A stretch of DNA of 64,000 nucleotides from Plectrocnemia conspersa (lineage: Eukaryota; Arthropoda; Insecta; Trichoptera; Polycentropodidae), in NCBI GenBank assembly GCA_009617715.1, contig VTFK01000175.1, positions 248,001 to 312,000 of the forward strand, written 5' to 3'. Positions 1-11,400 of this stretch are shown here, piece after piece (the first letter of the stretch is position 1; each line of letters opens with the position of its first letter). The translations under genes were made by a program, and so were the position numbers. A model generated the notes under the pieces. That model was given only the letters and a program-made list of their open reading frames with translations, searched no databases and was not told the DNA's origin.

Positions 1-1207
1 TGTAAAGGATGATCCAACTTTAGTTTCAGCGGTGGTTAAGCGATCCATTTCGTAAATGTGTTGTTGCAAACTAACATTTGACACTTTGAAAACGCGTGAT
101 TATTGATAGGTGTTTGATTTACAGTGCTGCCAACATAGGATGTGTATGAAATTTTGAATTATTTTGAATAAATTCTATTATGGCGCATTAGATAACTCTA
201 TTAAGTCAGATTCGTGATAAATAAATTTAAAAAAAAACAAAAGAAAGAGTAGGACATATCATAGAAAGACAACAAAATTCACCACGAGTCTGAATCTTCT
301 TTAGTTTCATAGTCGTTTCATATGTTTGCGTTTTCGAATAAAATACCATCATGCAGGATTTCTTAAAAGGGTTATTCATTATTATCACAGAAAAACGTAA
401 CTCAAGTATAGACATTAGTATCGATTTACATAGCCAAAGTTTGAGAAATACTAATAAATGCGCTAGCTCTGATTCAATCAGTTAAGGAACGAGAAATTTA
501 AGAGCATCTCCAAAGCATACGTGGACGAATTAAGGATAAATATGGGCCCGGGCATTTTCGTGAATTTCGACCTACTCATATACAGAAATAGGTAACCTTT
601 TTAAATTCATAGGCTGTAAATGTGGTTATTTTTTTAATGTGCGTCTTTTTAGTATTATACTCTATAATATATAGAATCATTTTTAATGTTTTACTAATAA
701 AATGTTATTTGTATTTTATTGTATATGCACATACTTTTAGATATTTTATTTATTTAATTACACTATTTAAAAAAAGTGTGAAAACATTTTTGTCTTGCTA
801 ATTGCTAAAATATGTTATTGTAATTTTTCTATATATATATTTGTCATTTATTTGATGTTTAGATCATACAAAAATAAAACAAACTTCTTGAGTGCAAAAG
901 GTTAATTCTGTCATTAGAGTAATTTTTAACCAAATCTCAGTGTTTTCGACAAACTGTGTACATATCAATTTATCATTTTTGAAATGTGTTATGTTTAAAA
1001 GAAAAACAAGACAAACACATATGTTTTTCAACGTGCAAGCTCTTTCGCAATATTAATGGATGTGTTTAGTCACACTCGAAGGCGATTGTACCATTTTCAA
1101 ATTCACTTTCGTTACAAACAAGTAAAACGATAATTTATTTCGTACCAGGGATGTCAAGTGCGCATCGTTCGAAAAGAAAAGTTTCTTATATAACTGTTTC
1201 ATAGGCA
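1..1207. other. AT-rich stretch with no gene seen
   Basis: Low-complexity AT-rich sequence. No open frame here shows family similarity or codon bias I can support. It may hold upstream exons or the promoter of the gene that continues at 1712, because the frame there is open through a 3' splice site, but I cannot point to a first exon. Confidence 0.5.
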
Positions 1208-1435
1208 TCAATCACTGCGAGTTTCGGCCCTAAAGCTACGTTTGTTCTTTGACCCTTGTACCAAATCTCGATCGTAATTCCTCTTAGAAAGTTCTGCATG
1301 TTGGGCAATTCGATTGTGTTTGTAATTTTTACACCGATCATAATAAGCATTGATGTAGCATCCAAAACCAGCCTTGGATCGTTCTTGCATAGACAATTTT
1401 TTCGCGACTTTGAACCCGCCTGTCAGCCCTGACAT
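1208..1435 (-). CDS. Possible small basic protein, 75 aa, unrecognised
   Basis: An open frame on the minus strand that could start at the ATG at 1433-1435 (MSGLTGGFKVAKK...) and ends with TGA at 1208-1210. The frame extends upstream to an ATG at 1636, but that part is AT-rich and reads like non-coding sequence. The 75-residue part is rich in Lys, Arg, Asn and Tyr and has a more even base composition than its surroundings, which is the only hint that it is coding. No domain, signal peptide or membrane segment is visible and I do not recognise a family. It lies divergently upstream of the SEC23IP-like gene, so it could also be transcribed promoter-proximal DNA. No function is proposed. Confidence 0.25.
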   Translation of the reverse strand: MSGLTGGFKVAKKLSMQERSKAGFGCYINAYYDRCKNYKHNRIAQHAELSKRNYDRDLVQGSKNKRSFRAETRSD

Positions 1436-1711
1436 GTCATCGGACACTTTTAATGGTTTTCCGGTGACTCGATTAGGAAATCGAGCGGCTCTTATTGAAA
1501 TAGATAACAGTTTATTTAAATATAACAACTTACAAAAAAAATATAATACAATTTCATGACCCAACCGGATATTTGAGTATTGAGTCCTTCGCGAACGGAA
1601 GTGGGTACGCCATGTGTATATATGTTTTAGTTGCAAGATTTGTCATGTTTATCGTATAGATTGTAAATAGCCATTTGAAATATATTAATTAGTGTATTTT
1701 TATTCTTACAG

Positions 1712-4700
1712 ATATCATACCCTTCGGTAGTTCATTGTCTAAAAGTAGTGCTTTAAAAAATGATACGATCTCCTGTGTCGCGAAGAATTTACCCTCGGAC
1801 AGAAGCACCAATTCGCCAATATCTCAGTGTCTCAAAATGACCACTAACAGGAACTCCACAAACAAGATGACAGTCAAAGGCGGCGACGATGATTTCGACA
1901 TCGAATCATACTACGCCAGACTGCACGCGATACCTAGAGCCTTTTCGAATAGTGCATCTGAGAATCCGGCTCCCGTGGAAGAGTCCACCTTCTCGGAGAT
2001 CGACTTGAACTCGTCGACCCTAGGGCACAACGACTCTGAGGAATCGGCCGCCGGACAGATACAGGGGATAACTTCCGACTTGGCTCAGAACTTGTCTCAG
2101 CTCCCCCAAGTGCTGCCTCAAGTGGCAAACACCGTATTCAGCTCGTTCTCTAGCATACTCAATTTGGGCAGGAGCGTCATGAGAGAAGAAGACTATTCGA
2201 GCACTCCTCGGATTCCACAGTTCACTGAAGCGATTCAACCAGCAGAGAATCCGCAAGAAACTCGAGATCCTTTACCCTCAGTCCCACTGTTTAACAGAGA
2301 AGAATATGTCGCTCAAAGTCATGCAAATCAAGCGACACAGATAAATCAAAGCTTACCGACTATTGGAAGTGACGCTAACTCAATGGGTACGGTATACGTT
2401 TTATCGATAGATAGATTAACTAATTATAATCAAAGCTAACTATTTATATGTTGCTTACAGCCACTTCCAATAAATTTCGACTGAATATGAAGAAAAGGAA
2501 GACATACGCTCCTGTACCGGGTCTCACTCTCGGAGAGACGGAACCTTCTATCGCTCAGATAGAACATAATCCACAGATGATGCATATGCAACCCCTAATG
2601 AACGTTCAACCAATTTATAATAACGAGGAATTTGTTGATATTAACGTACCCTCAAATTCCGAAGCCTTGTATGATTTTAATCCGCCAATACCTGAAAATC
2701 CACCACTGGTGTCCACTGTAGATGATATTATAAAAGATGAACATAAAGCACCATTCGCAATATCCTCCGATTTACTAAATAAATTTTCTTCTTATGATGA
2801 TAATAATATACAGTCCGCAGATGGGATCGCTCTTTTGAATCCGACTTATAATCTGTGCCAATCGATAGATAGAAATAGCACAAAGCTTGCATCTAATTAT
2901 TCATACCAAAATGATATTAATTCAATGCCATTACCTGAAAATAAAGCTCAAGCTTGTCTTATAAATTCCGTTCAGTTAACTCCTATAGTGTCTCCAAAAG
3001 AAACAATGCCAATTAAAAATGTATCCAAAAGTAATGTATACGATCCGGTTATTTTTCCTGGCGCCCAACCAAACTTTGATAATATTCTATTACCTCAAAA
3101 GCATGAGCATGTTAGCGTGAGTAATTCTCCAATGTTTTTTAACAATCAGGGTGTTCCTAGTATGCCTCAAAGAGAAATAATACCGATTGAAGATTTATCT
3201 GAAAAAGATATTCTTCTAGATGTTAAATCAAACATTGATAATTTTACATTGCCCCAAAACGAAAACCCTCCATTGTTTTTCATCAACCAAGGAATTCCTG
3301 TTGACTCTCAAAGAGACGATTTATTCAAAAAAGATAACATATACAATCCGGACATTCTTACAGACACTAAATCAAACTTGCATATACAAAATTATGATAA
3401 TGAAGACGTTAGCACATATAATCCTTCAATGCTTATCAATAATCAAGGAACTCTGGATTCTTTAAACAGATCTGATGCACCGCCTTCAAATGAAATTCCA
3501 CCATTATTTTTTGACCCGAATGCTTTTAATGCAATCTCAAAAATTGACCAAACGGTAACTAATTTAACAAATGTACCAATAGCACCTCCTAAAATTGACA
3601 ACACTGACAATAAATTCAGAAGGCCGACAATAAAAAAGCGACCAAAATACTACTCCGGTCCTATCGTTGGTTCATTAGAGCCGCAACAAGAACAAATAAA
3701 ATCCAACTTTACTCCAATTATTGAAGATCAGTTTTCAAATAACCCGGTTCATAAAATATCTCCGTTACCAGAGAGATCTAGTTCAACATTTAGTCTAGAT
3801 AGGCTCAGTAGTGCAGTTAGTTTTACCAAAATTCAAAATGTTGTATCGTCCTTGTTCAAGCCTGGAGATGATCCTAAAGTAGATCAGAATAACGCTTATA
3901 ACTTTGCTCTCCCAGATAATTCTGGCAGTGCCCTGCAAATTTATAATCCACCGTACAACGCTTTCAATGTACCTACATATAATTTTGATAGTCCAATAGT
4001 TCAATCTCACATTGAAAATGTAAATGTGAACGAAAATGTGTCATATTCTGAAAATAATTCTTCGGGAGTCGCAAATCAAATCCCTATGTTGAACGTATCT
4101 TCATATAAAACGGAACCAAAATCAAATCCAAGATCCTTCTTTGCATCGGATTTAAATATGGCAACTAATATTTCAAGTACAGTTCAGCCTCAGATTATTG
4201 AAAATGTGAATGTAAATGACTTGACGTCAGCAACCCAAATCCCAATGATAAATGTATCCTCCAATAAGCTGGACTTGACATCTTCTTCTGCATCAGATTT
4301 TAACGAATCTACTGACAGTTCAATTTATACTTTTCAGAATCCGATTAATACAGTTCAATCTCAGATTATTGACGATACTTCATCAGCAATCGCAAATCAA
4401 ATTCCAACGATGAACGTTTCTTCTAATAAAGTAGAAGTGATATCAAACCCAATGTCTTTCTTTGCATCTGATTTAAATTTATCAACCGTTTACAGTCCAA
4501 CTTATAACTATGAGAATCTTAATAATACAATTAATCCTCAGATTGCTGAAAACTTAAACGTAAATAGTCCTTCATTGGCAGTAAATCAAATTCCAATGAT
4601 GACGGTTTCATCCGATAATTTGGAACCAAGATCAAATCCAATGTCTTTCTTTGCATCTGATTTGAATTTCTCAACTGTTAATAATCAAATGCGCAATTTT

Positions 4701-7436
4701 GAGATTGAAACAAAAACAGTTAAACCACAAATGGATGAAAATCCAAATTTGAACAACAATCCTTCATCAGCAGTCGTCAATAAAATACCAATGATGAATG
4801 TTTCATCCAATAATTTGGAACCGAGATCAAATCCAATGGATTTCTTTGCATCAGATTTGAGTTCATCAAATTTAAGCAGTTCAATGAATGACACAAATAT
4901 AGTTCTACCTCCGATGACTGAAAATACAAATTTGAATGACAATCCTCCATCAGTAGGCAAAGATCAGATTCCAATGATGAATGTTTCATCCAATTTTGAA
5001 CTAAATTCAAATCCAGTGGCTTTCTTTGCACCTGATTTGTGTTTATCAAATTTAAACAGCTCAATACATATGTTACGGAATAAAACAAATACGGATCAAC
5101 CTCCGATGACTGAAAATACGAATTTGAATGACAACCCTTCACCAGTAGTCACCGATCAAATTTCAATGATGAATGTTTCATCCAATAATTTTGAACCAAA
5201 ATCAAATCCAATGGCTTTCTTTGCATCTGATGTGAATAAAACAAATATAATTCAACCTCCGATGACTGAAAATATAAATTTGAATGACAATTCTCCACCA
5301 GCAGTTAGAGATCAGATTCCAAATTTTGAACCAAAATCCAATCAAATGCCTTTCTTTGCATCAGATTTAAATTTAACAATTGAAAGCAATTCAATGCATA
5401 ATTATCAAAATCAAAAAAATACTGTTCAACCTCATGTGAATGAAAATCCTATATCAGCAGTCATAAATCAAATCCCAATGATGAATGTATCTTCTTATAA
5501 AATGGAACCAATATCAGATCCAATGTCTTTCTTTGCATCAGATCTGAATTTATCGTGTGTTAACAGTCCAATTTATAATTTTGATAATCAAACTAATAGG
5601 GTTCAACCTCAGATTATTGAAAATACAAACATGAATGACAATCTTTCATTAGCCATCACAAACCAAATTCCAATGCTAAACGTATCCTCCAATAATTTGG
5701 AGAAAACGTCCAATTCAACCTCTTTCTTTGATGATTTATCTTCTAATATCCCTGAAATTAAATCTACCGGACAGCCCTTTATCCATACCTTTGGTGAATC
5801 AGTAATAGATCATGATATTAAAAACCAAGAATCAATTTCATTAATTGATAAATATTCTGATGAAAATACTATTACAAGTGAAGGAAATAATGCTGCAAAT
5901 GTATCGTTTGAAGATTATGTTATAGAACCTTCGAATCAATTTGAAGATGAAATTAACAATGAAAGTGCATCTTTCGTAAATTATTCTGATACACAAGTCG
6001 TTAAAAATGATACTAGCAATTATGGCATATTCAAAGATTATTCTAATATAATAAGTAAAATTGATAGTCCATTAGACGGCATTGGTATTTGTAACAAAAA
6101 CGAAGTAGATGGTAATAAACATGCTATAGGAGATCTTGAAAACACCCAAATATTCAATGTTGTTGATGATGGTAAGAAAGTAGATTTACCACCATTTTCG
6201 CTCTTCACCACTTCTACTAAAAATGAATTGGCAGATGTGAATTATCCGTCTGTTCCCAAGAATGCTCAAAGGGATAATGAAAATATTTTTAATCCTCAGT
6301 CTACTGTTGATAATATGAATTTTGAGGTTGATCTTAATTTCATGAATACTTCTATATCTAATGAAGATAAATTATACAACGATTCTTTTGCATATTTCCC
6401 ATCAAATACCGAAAGCAAATCCTTCTTTGATTTGTGTGCCGATAAAGATGTTAGTTCACCGCTTTCCAACGATTTTAATAACAGTCCAGCTAAAAATATT
6501 GACGATGAATCAGAAGACGAAACATTAAGAGCCGATATTGAAGTCAGTGAAATATTGTCAAACGTAACCGAGAAAGACAAAGTTGAAGGAAGCAATTTAA
6601 GTATGAAATCAGTTATTCAAACATGTAAAGATTTGATTGGCGATTCTCTTCCAATCAATCGGAATCCAGTCGATGACATTATAGAAGCTCAAAAAATTGT
6701 CGAACCGGATATGAATCTATTTTGCACTCAGGCTAATCAGGGAAAATTATTTACTTCTGTTTTCAATAAATCTTCGATTAAAGAGATTATTCAAGAAGAT
6801 ACAATTCCAATCCCAACTGATGAATTAAACTATTTAAATCCCGCTTTACGCAAAATTGAAACTATCGATAACAATATAGAATTAAATAAACCCGTCACAG
6901 TAGAAGATCGAAGTGCCATTACAGCTGCAATCAATAGCTATTTTGAACATATTGAAATACCTAAAAGTAGCCATCTTTCGTTCAATCAAAACCAAAGTGA
7001 TAATATTTTAGGTATTACTGAACAATCTTTGGATATTGGCGATTCAAGATTAAACTTATTTAGGAGGCCATTTAATCAAGATAATCAAAATGTTTTCAAT
7101 CAATATTCACATGAAATTGAAAGTACATCACGCAAAGATCTGTTAAATGAAAATCTAGATAATAAAATATCTGAGTGTATTGATAAGGATCCATTTAAAG
7201 CTGTCGAAGAAATTACAGATTTAATGAAACCACTCTCAATCAAAGATGAAAATGTAGGCGCTCCATCGTTCGATAATTATTTCGATAGTTTTGAAGCAAC
7301 TAAAAATATCGAAAGAGAGGAGATAGTGTCCGATCGAGGCGATGAGATATCGCCGACTAAGAATGAAGATAATGTGCCATTGTTCAATTATTTCTCATCT
7401 TTTTCATCGTCTGATAAGCAAGAGTTTAATTTTTAA
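1712..7436 (+). CDS. SEC23IP/PAPLA1-type long Asn/Ser-rich N-terminal region, ends in a stop before the lipase exons
   Basis: Two exons are visible: 1712-2386 (3' splice site at 1709-1711, donor G|GTACGG) and 2461-7436, joined in phase 1. From the ATG at 1837 this gives 1841 residues ending in TAA at 7434-7436. The frame is open back to the splice site at 1712, so the true start may lie in an upstream exon. The product is hydrophilic and rich in Asn, Ser, Pro, Asp and Phe, and probably disordered. Near the junction is KKRKTYAPVPGLTLGE, with a related basic/Tyr/Pro stretch (KKRPKYYSGPIVGSLEP) at about 3640-3680. SEC23IP proteins carry long Pro/Ser-rich N-termini that bind SEC23 of the COPII coat. 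A binding role here is inferred from position next to the catalytic exons, not from a clear domain match. There is an AATAAA at 7711-7716. It could be a separate gene, a short isoform, or the 5' part of the gene at 8496. Confidence 0.6.
3050..3480 (+). repeat. Three-copy coding repeat (LPQ...FFxNQGxP...QR type)
   Basis: Inside the long N-terminal exon, three successive segments share a pattern of LPQ or similar, then a Pro/Phe pair with NNQG or INQG, then a Gln/Arg pair and an acidic stretch (around 3085-3175, 3240-3320 and 3400-3470). They look like imperfect tandem duplications of about 40-50 residues, older than the larger array that follows. Confidence 0.5.
3990..5740 (+). repeat. Ten imperfect tandem protein repeats, unit about 50-65 residues
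   Basis: The core of the unit reads QIPMMNVSSNNLEPRSNP followed by FFASDLN, preceded by an Asn-rich linker with NENxNLNDN-like text. Cores begin near 4075, 4237, 4396, 4587, 4780, 4965, 5157, 5313, 5467 and 5662. Spacing is about 150-195 bp and every length change keeps the frame. The eighth copy has lost the MMNVSS part and the second and tenth are shortened. Preserved frame and preserved core residues in AT-rich DNA suggest selection on the protein. Confidence 0.85.
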
Positions 7437-8494
7437 GTCGCCAAGTTTGCCTATGCATTGTCTTCCGATGTTAGACAAGCATATGTTTTTCGAGTATTCT
7501 AATTTTAGTAATATACACATTACAATATAATAAAAGGGTACAACATGGTAAAATATTTAAGTTATATTACACACTCATTTTTAATGATAAAATATAATTT
7601 ATTTGTATTTTATAACGCTTAGAATGCAGGTAGTATTATACATTAAACTTTTACCGAGACACTGTTTTTCAACATTGTGTAAATATTTTGACGGTTTATG
7701 TAATTAATTCAATAAAAATAGATTAAGATTTTTATATTTCAATAATGTAACATCAAATAGATTATATTTAGTTTGTGTTTATTATAAAAAAAAATACTTT
7801 TTTTCCATTAAGAAATGTTTATGAAATCAATTCAACTTATTAAATGATATATTAATAAGTTTATCGCTGTTTTTTTAGTTTATATTTATTATTTATTATT
7901 ACTTGATAATTATTCTCTATTTTTTTATTATAACTAATATTTTTTTTGGTTGTTTCTTCTAAAATTCAATTTATAATTCCTTATTTTTCAGGGTAGATAT
8001 ACTATTTAACTATACTAAATTTAATTGCAGTATTAATATTTTTCTTAATTTATAGGATTACAATATTAATGAATCCTATAATAGATTAAATCTACTATTT
8101 CTTTTAAATAATAAGTGATGATCTATTATAATATAGCATTGTATACATTGTGTGTGGATGTTATACATATATTTTTTTGTTTCAATTTTAATTTTGCAAT
8201 AATACACAAAATAAAATACTACACTTGCAATTCTATTTTTTAATTATGCATCAATTTTAAGTCTTGTACTGTAAGTTTTGAATGCTGAAAAATTACAATT
8301 TCCCTGAAATCCGATCCTTTAACTAATCGATAATAATTGACGCAACTAATCATATTTTTTATTTATGCTGTTAAGATAATTGAACACAGATGTTAACAAA
8401 GTGTACTAAAAACGTAAAAAAATAAACAGTTTAAAAGTGAACTAGTAATATAGAAGTGTTTGTTTTTAATCATCATAAAATAATATAAAAACAG
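7437..8494. other. AT-rich gap between N-terminal ORF and lipase exons: 3'UTR or intron
   Basis: No coding potential. It holds AATAAA at 7711-7716, which would suit a 3' end for the upstream ORF, and a possible 3' splice site (aaaaacag) ending at 8494, just before ATG 8496. Both readings are possible, a gene boundary or a 1.07-kb intron. Confidence 0.5.
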
Positions 8495-8495
8495 A

Positions 8496-11400
8496 ATGGA
8501 AGATTTGGCTGATATATCACGGTCAGAAATGGAAGACTACGGAATTGTAAAAGTAAGGAATTTGATTAATAAATAATCTGAAGTATTAAGTATATGCATA
8601 TTATATTACTCTTATATTCAGCCTAAACAAGAGCTCACATATCAACCGGTGCAACATCATTGGTTCTACCAATTAAAATCCGATGATGAATTCACTTGGA
8701 AGCCTTTCTCCAACATTGATTCGATCGAGCTTGAAACATCGTTCAATTCATGTAAATATTTTTAGGATGAAAAATATACAATTGTTTATAATAAATTGCA
8801 AATAAAATGTATATATTTAGCGAAATCGTCTGATACTATGGTAACAACGGAAGGCGGTCGTTACGACGTATTTTTATCGAAACGAGAAAGAGTGCCAGTT
8901 TATTGGAGAGATAATCCAACTTCAGTTAGAAGGTATTGATTTGATATACTATGTAATCAAATGGATTATTAATTATTAATTCTATTTTCTATAGATGCAG
9001 TTGGTTTTATAAAGGCACAAGTGATCCAAGACTTGTACCTTATCCGGAAGATATTTCCGATATATTAGAGGTATTATCTATATATATATTATATTAATAT
9101 TGCTTATTTTTAATTAATTATTTAATAAACAGGAGGAGTATCGTCTTGGAATCATTACATCGACATGGAACCGTAAAATTTCTCTTCAAGACGAAGAAGT
9201 CATCTTGCACAGTCCCACGATGATGATGCGTTTCATGAGAGCTTCCAGTCCAGACGCATGGAACACTGCTCCTGTATGTATTATTTTTTTTAATATTTTA
9301 AAATACAGTTTTGCATGTGTGTACTTTTACTGCATATACATTGGGTGTACTTTTATTTGATTTAGGTCATGTGAAGTGGTAAGCTATACTATAATGTATT
9401 GCAATCTAAGAAATACTATAAATTATATTATTTGTCTTATGAATGTATTATCTTCCTTATTTTTATATGTTTATACTTTTAATGCCTAATAACTGTCTAA
9501 ATTAAATTATTTATCAATGTGAATAAGATAAGTTAAAGAACACTTTCTGGCTTCATTATTGAGTAACTTTCAAGCCCTGTAATAACTTCTAAAATTCTAA
9601 AAGAAAGTAATCTTTAGCTCATTTATATTATATTATATATATATATATATACTATTAATACTAGCTATAGTAAATCTCATAAATTCTACTCACTTATATT
9701 ATATTTGACTAAAAATATTTGCTCAAATTGCTAGTTTTGAAAGCATATACACTAACTAAGCATAATGTAATTTGTATGAATATCTGTCTGCACTCTGATG
9801 CATGTTCTTATAAATCGCAAGAATGAAATTACATCATCGATTCTTTTATGTACATTAATCCGAAGAAGACTGAATTATTATCAAGAAAATGCATCATCAT
9901 CATCACAAGTTGAGAATGTCATTGCGTTATATTAATGTTTACCGACAGGGTGGAAGTTCTATTTTTCCTGGTACCTTAATACTCAAAAGACCGACAAAGA
10001 TGATGCTTGCATTTTCCAACAGTTCCTCCCTAAATGGACTTTGCACCGTGGACTGTCTGGGATCGATGTGGAACCGGGCGAGTCCAAAGAAACCGCAGAC
10101 CTTTTACTGTTAATAGTTCACGGCATTGGAGAACCCAGGAAGGACATCAAATCCCCATCAGACATTGAACAAGTCAGCAATCAAATTAAAAATTGCATTA
10201 TACTAACACATTTCATTTCGATCTCACTACTAATATCATCTATTACATAAATAATATATTCAATTCACGTTTATGTATATATAATGTGTTATTTTAAAGT
10301 AATGTCTTGCTGTCATTGTATATTGTTATATATTAATTGTACATTTTACTTTTATGATGGTGCTTTAATCTACGTTTGTTTGTCCACTGTTTACATTTTG
10401 TTTTGGATTTATCCAATCATTCTCACATTAGATACATTTTTCGCTTTTAAATTTCTACGTGTATTTCCAAATAAATGTTGTCCAGAAGTTGTTATTTCAT
10501 CATGGAAATTTGCATAAGCTTTCAATATGAGATATGGGTTTAATTATTTTTTGCTCCTCAGGATTTAAATGCAAATATTATTACTTTTAGGATTGTTGAA
10601 GTTATCTGTTACATTAAAAATAATTTCGATTCAAATTTGTTTTAGGGGGCTACTCGGGCCAGGACTGTTCGTCGAGGAACTGATTTTATTGAAGCCGAGG
10701 ATGGTGAAGCTGAGAAATCTGATCATCTATTACTTCTGATTCACGGAATCGGATCAGTGTGCGATTTAAAAATGAGGAGTGTCGAAGAAGTCGTCGATAA
10801 TTTTCGAACACTGAGCTCTCAACTTCTTCAAACTCATTACAAATCCTCTTGCGATCAAGGATTGGTTAACAAAATTGAGGTGAGTTATTCTTAAAAATAA
10901 TAAATATGCACACATGACTTAGACCATAGATTCTCAAACTAAATTGACTCATTGCCCACTTTTCAACGACAAAATTTTTATTCGCCCACCTTTGAAAATC
11001 TACATATTTCTATCTAATTTAATAATAAATTGTAAACGAAGCAATCCCCATATATTTTTTGTATTCCGTCACAATATTTATTTAGCTTGTGCAATTTTAA
11101 ATTTCAAAGAGGATTATTTAAATGAGCATTTACCTTACATAAATGCACAAACAATTCGTTTTATCGAACGAAGAATTATTTAAATGCACATATCTCTTAA
11201 AATAATTCCCTTTTAAATAGCACTAATTTCAAGTAGCAAGTTTAAAAATAAAACAAACAATGCACATTTTTTACACAACATATATTATTGACTAATATCA
11301 AAATAGGAGAATATTTTTTTACTATTTAAATAATTTACTTTTGCTATTTGTACAGTGTTACTTATAAAATTAAAAATGCTATATTTGCTTTTTATTATTA

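Noticed and set aside
4685..5142. Minus-strand open frames inside the SEC23IP-like repeat
   Set aside because: They are antisense images of the plus-strand repeat and have no independent support.
9889..10113. Open frame beginning with a His run in the phospholipase intron
   Set aside because: The His run comes from a CAT microsatellite, and the frame differs from the one matching the lipase exon.
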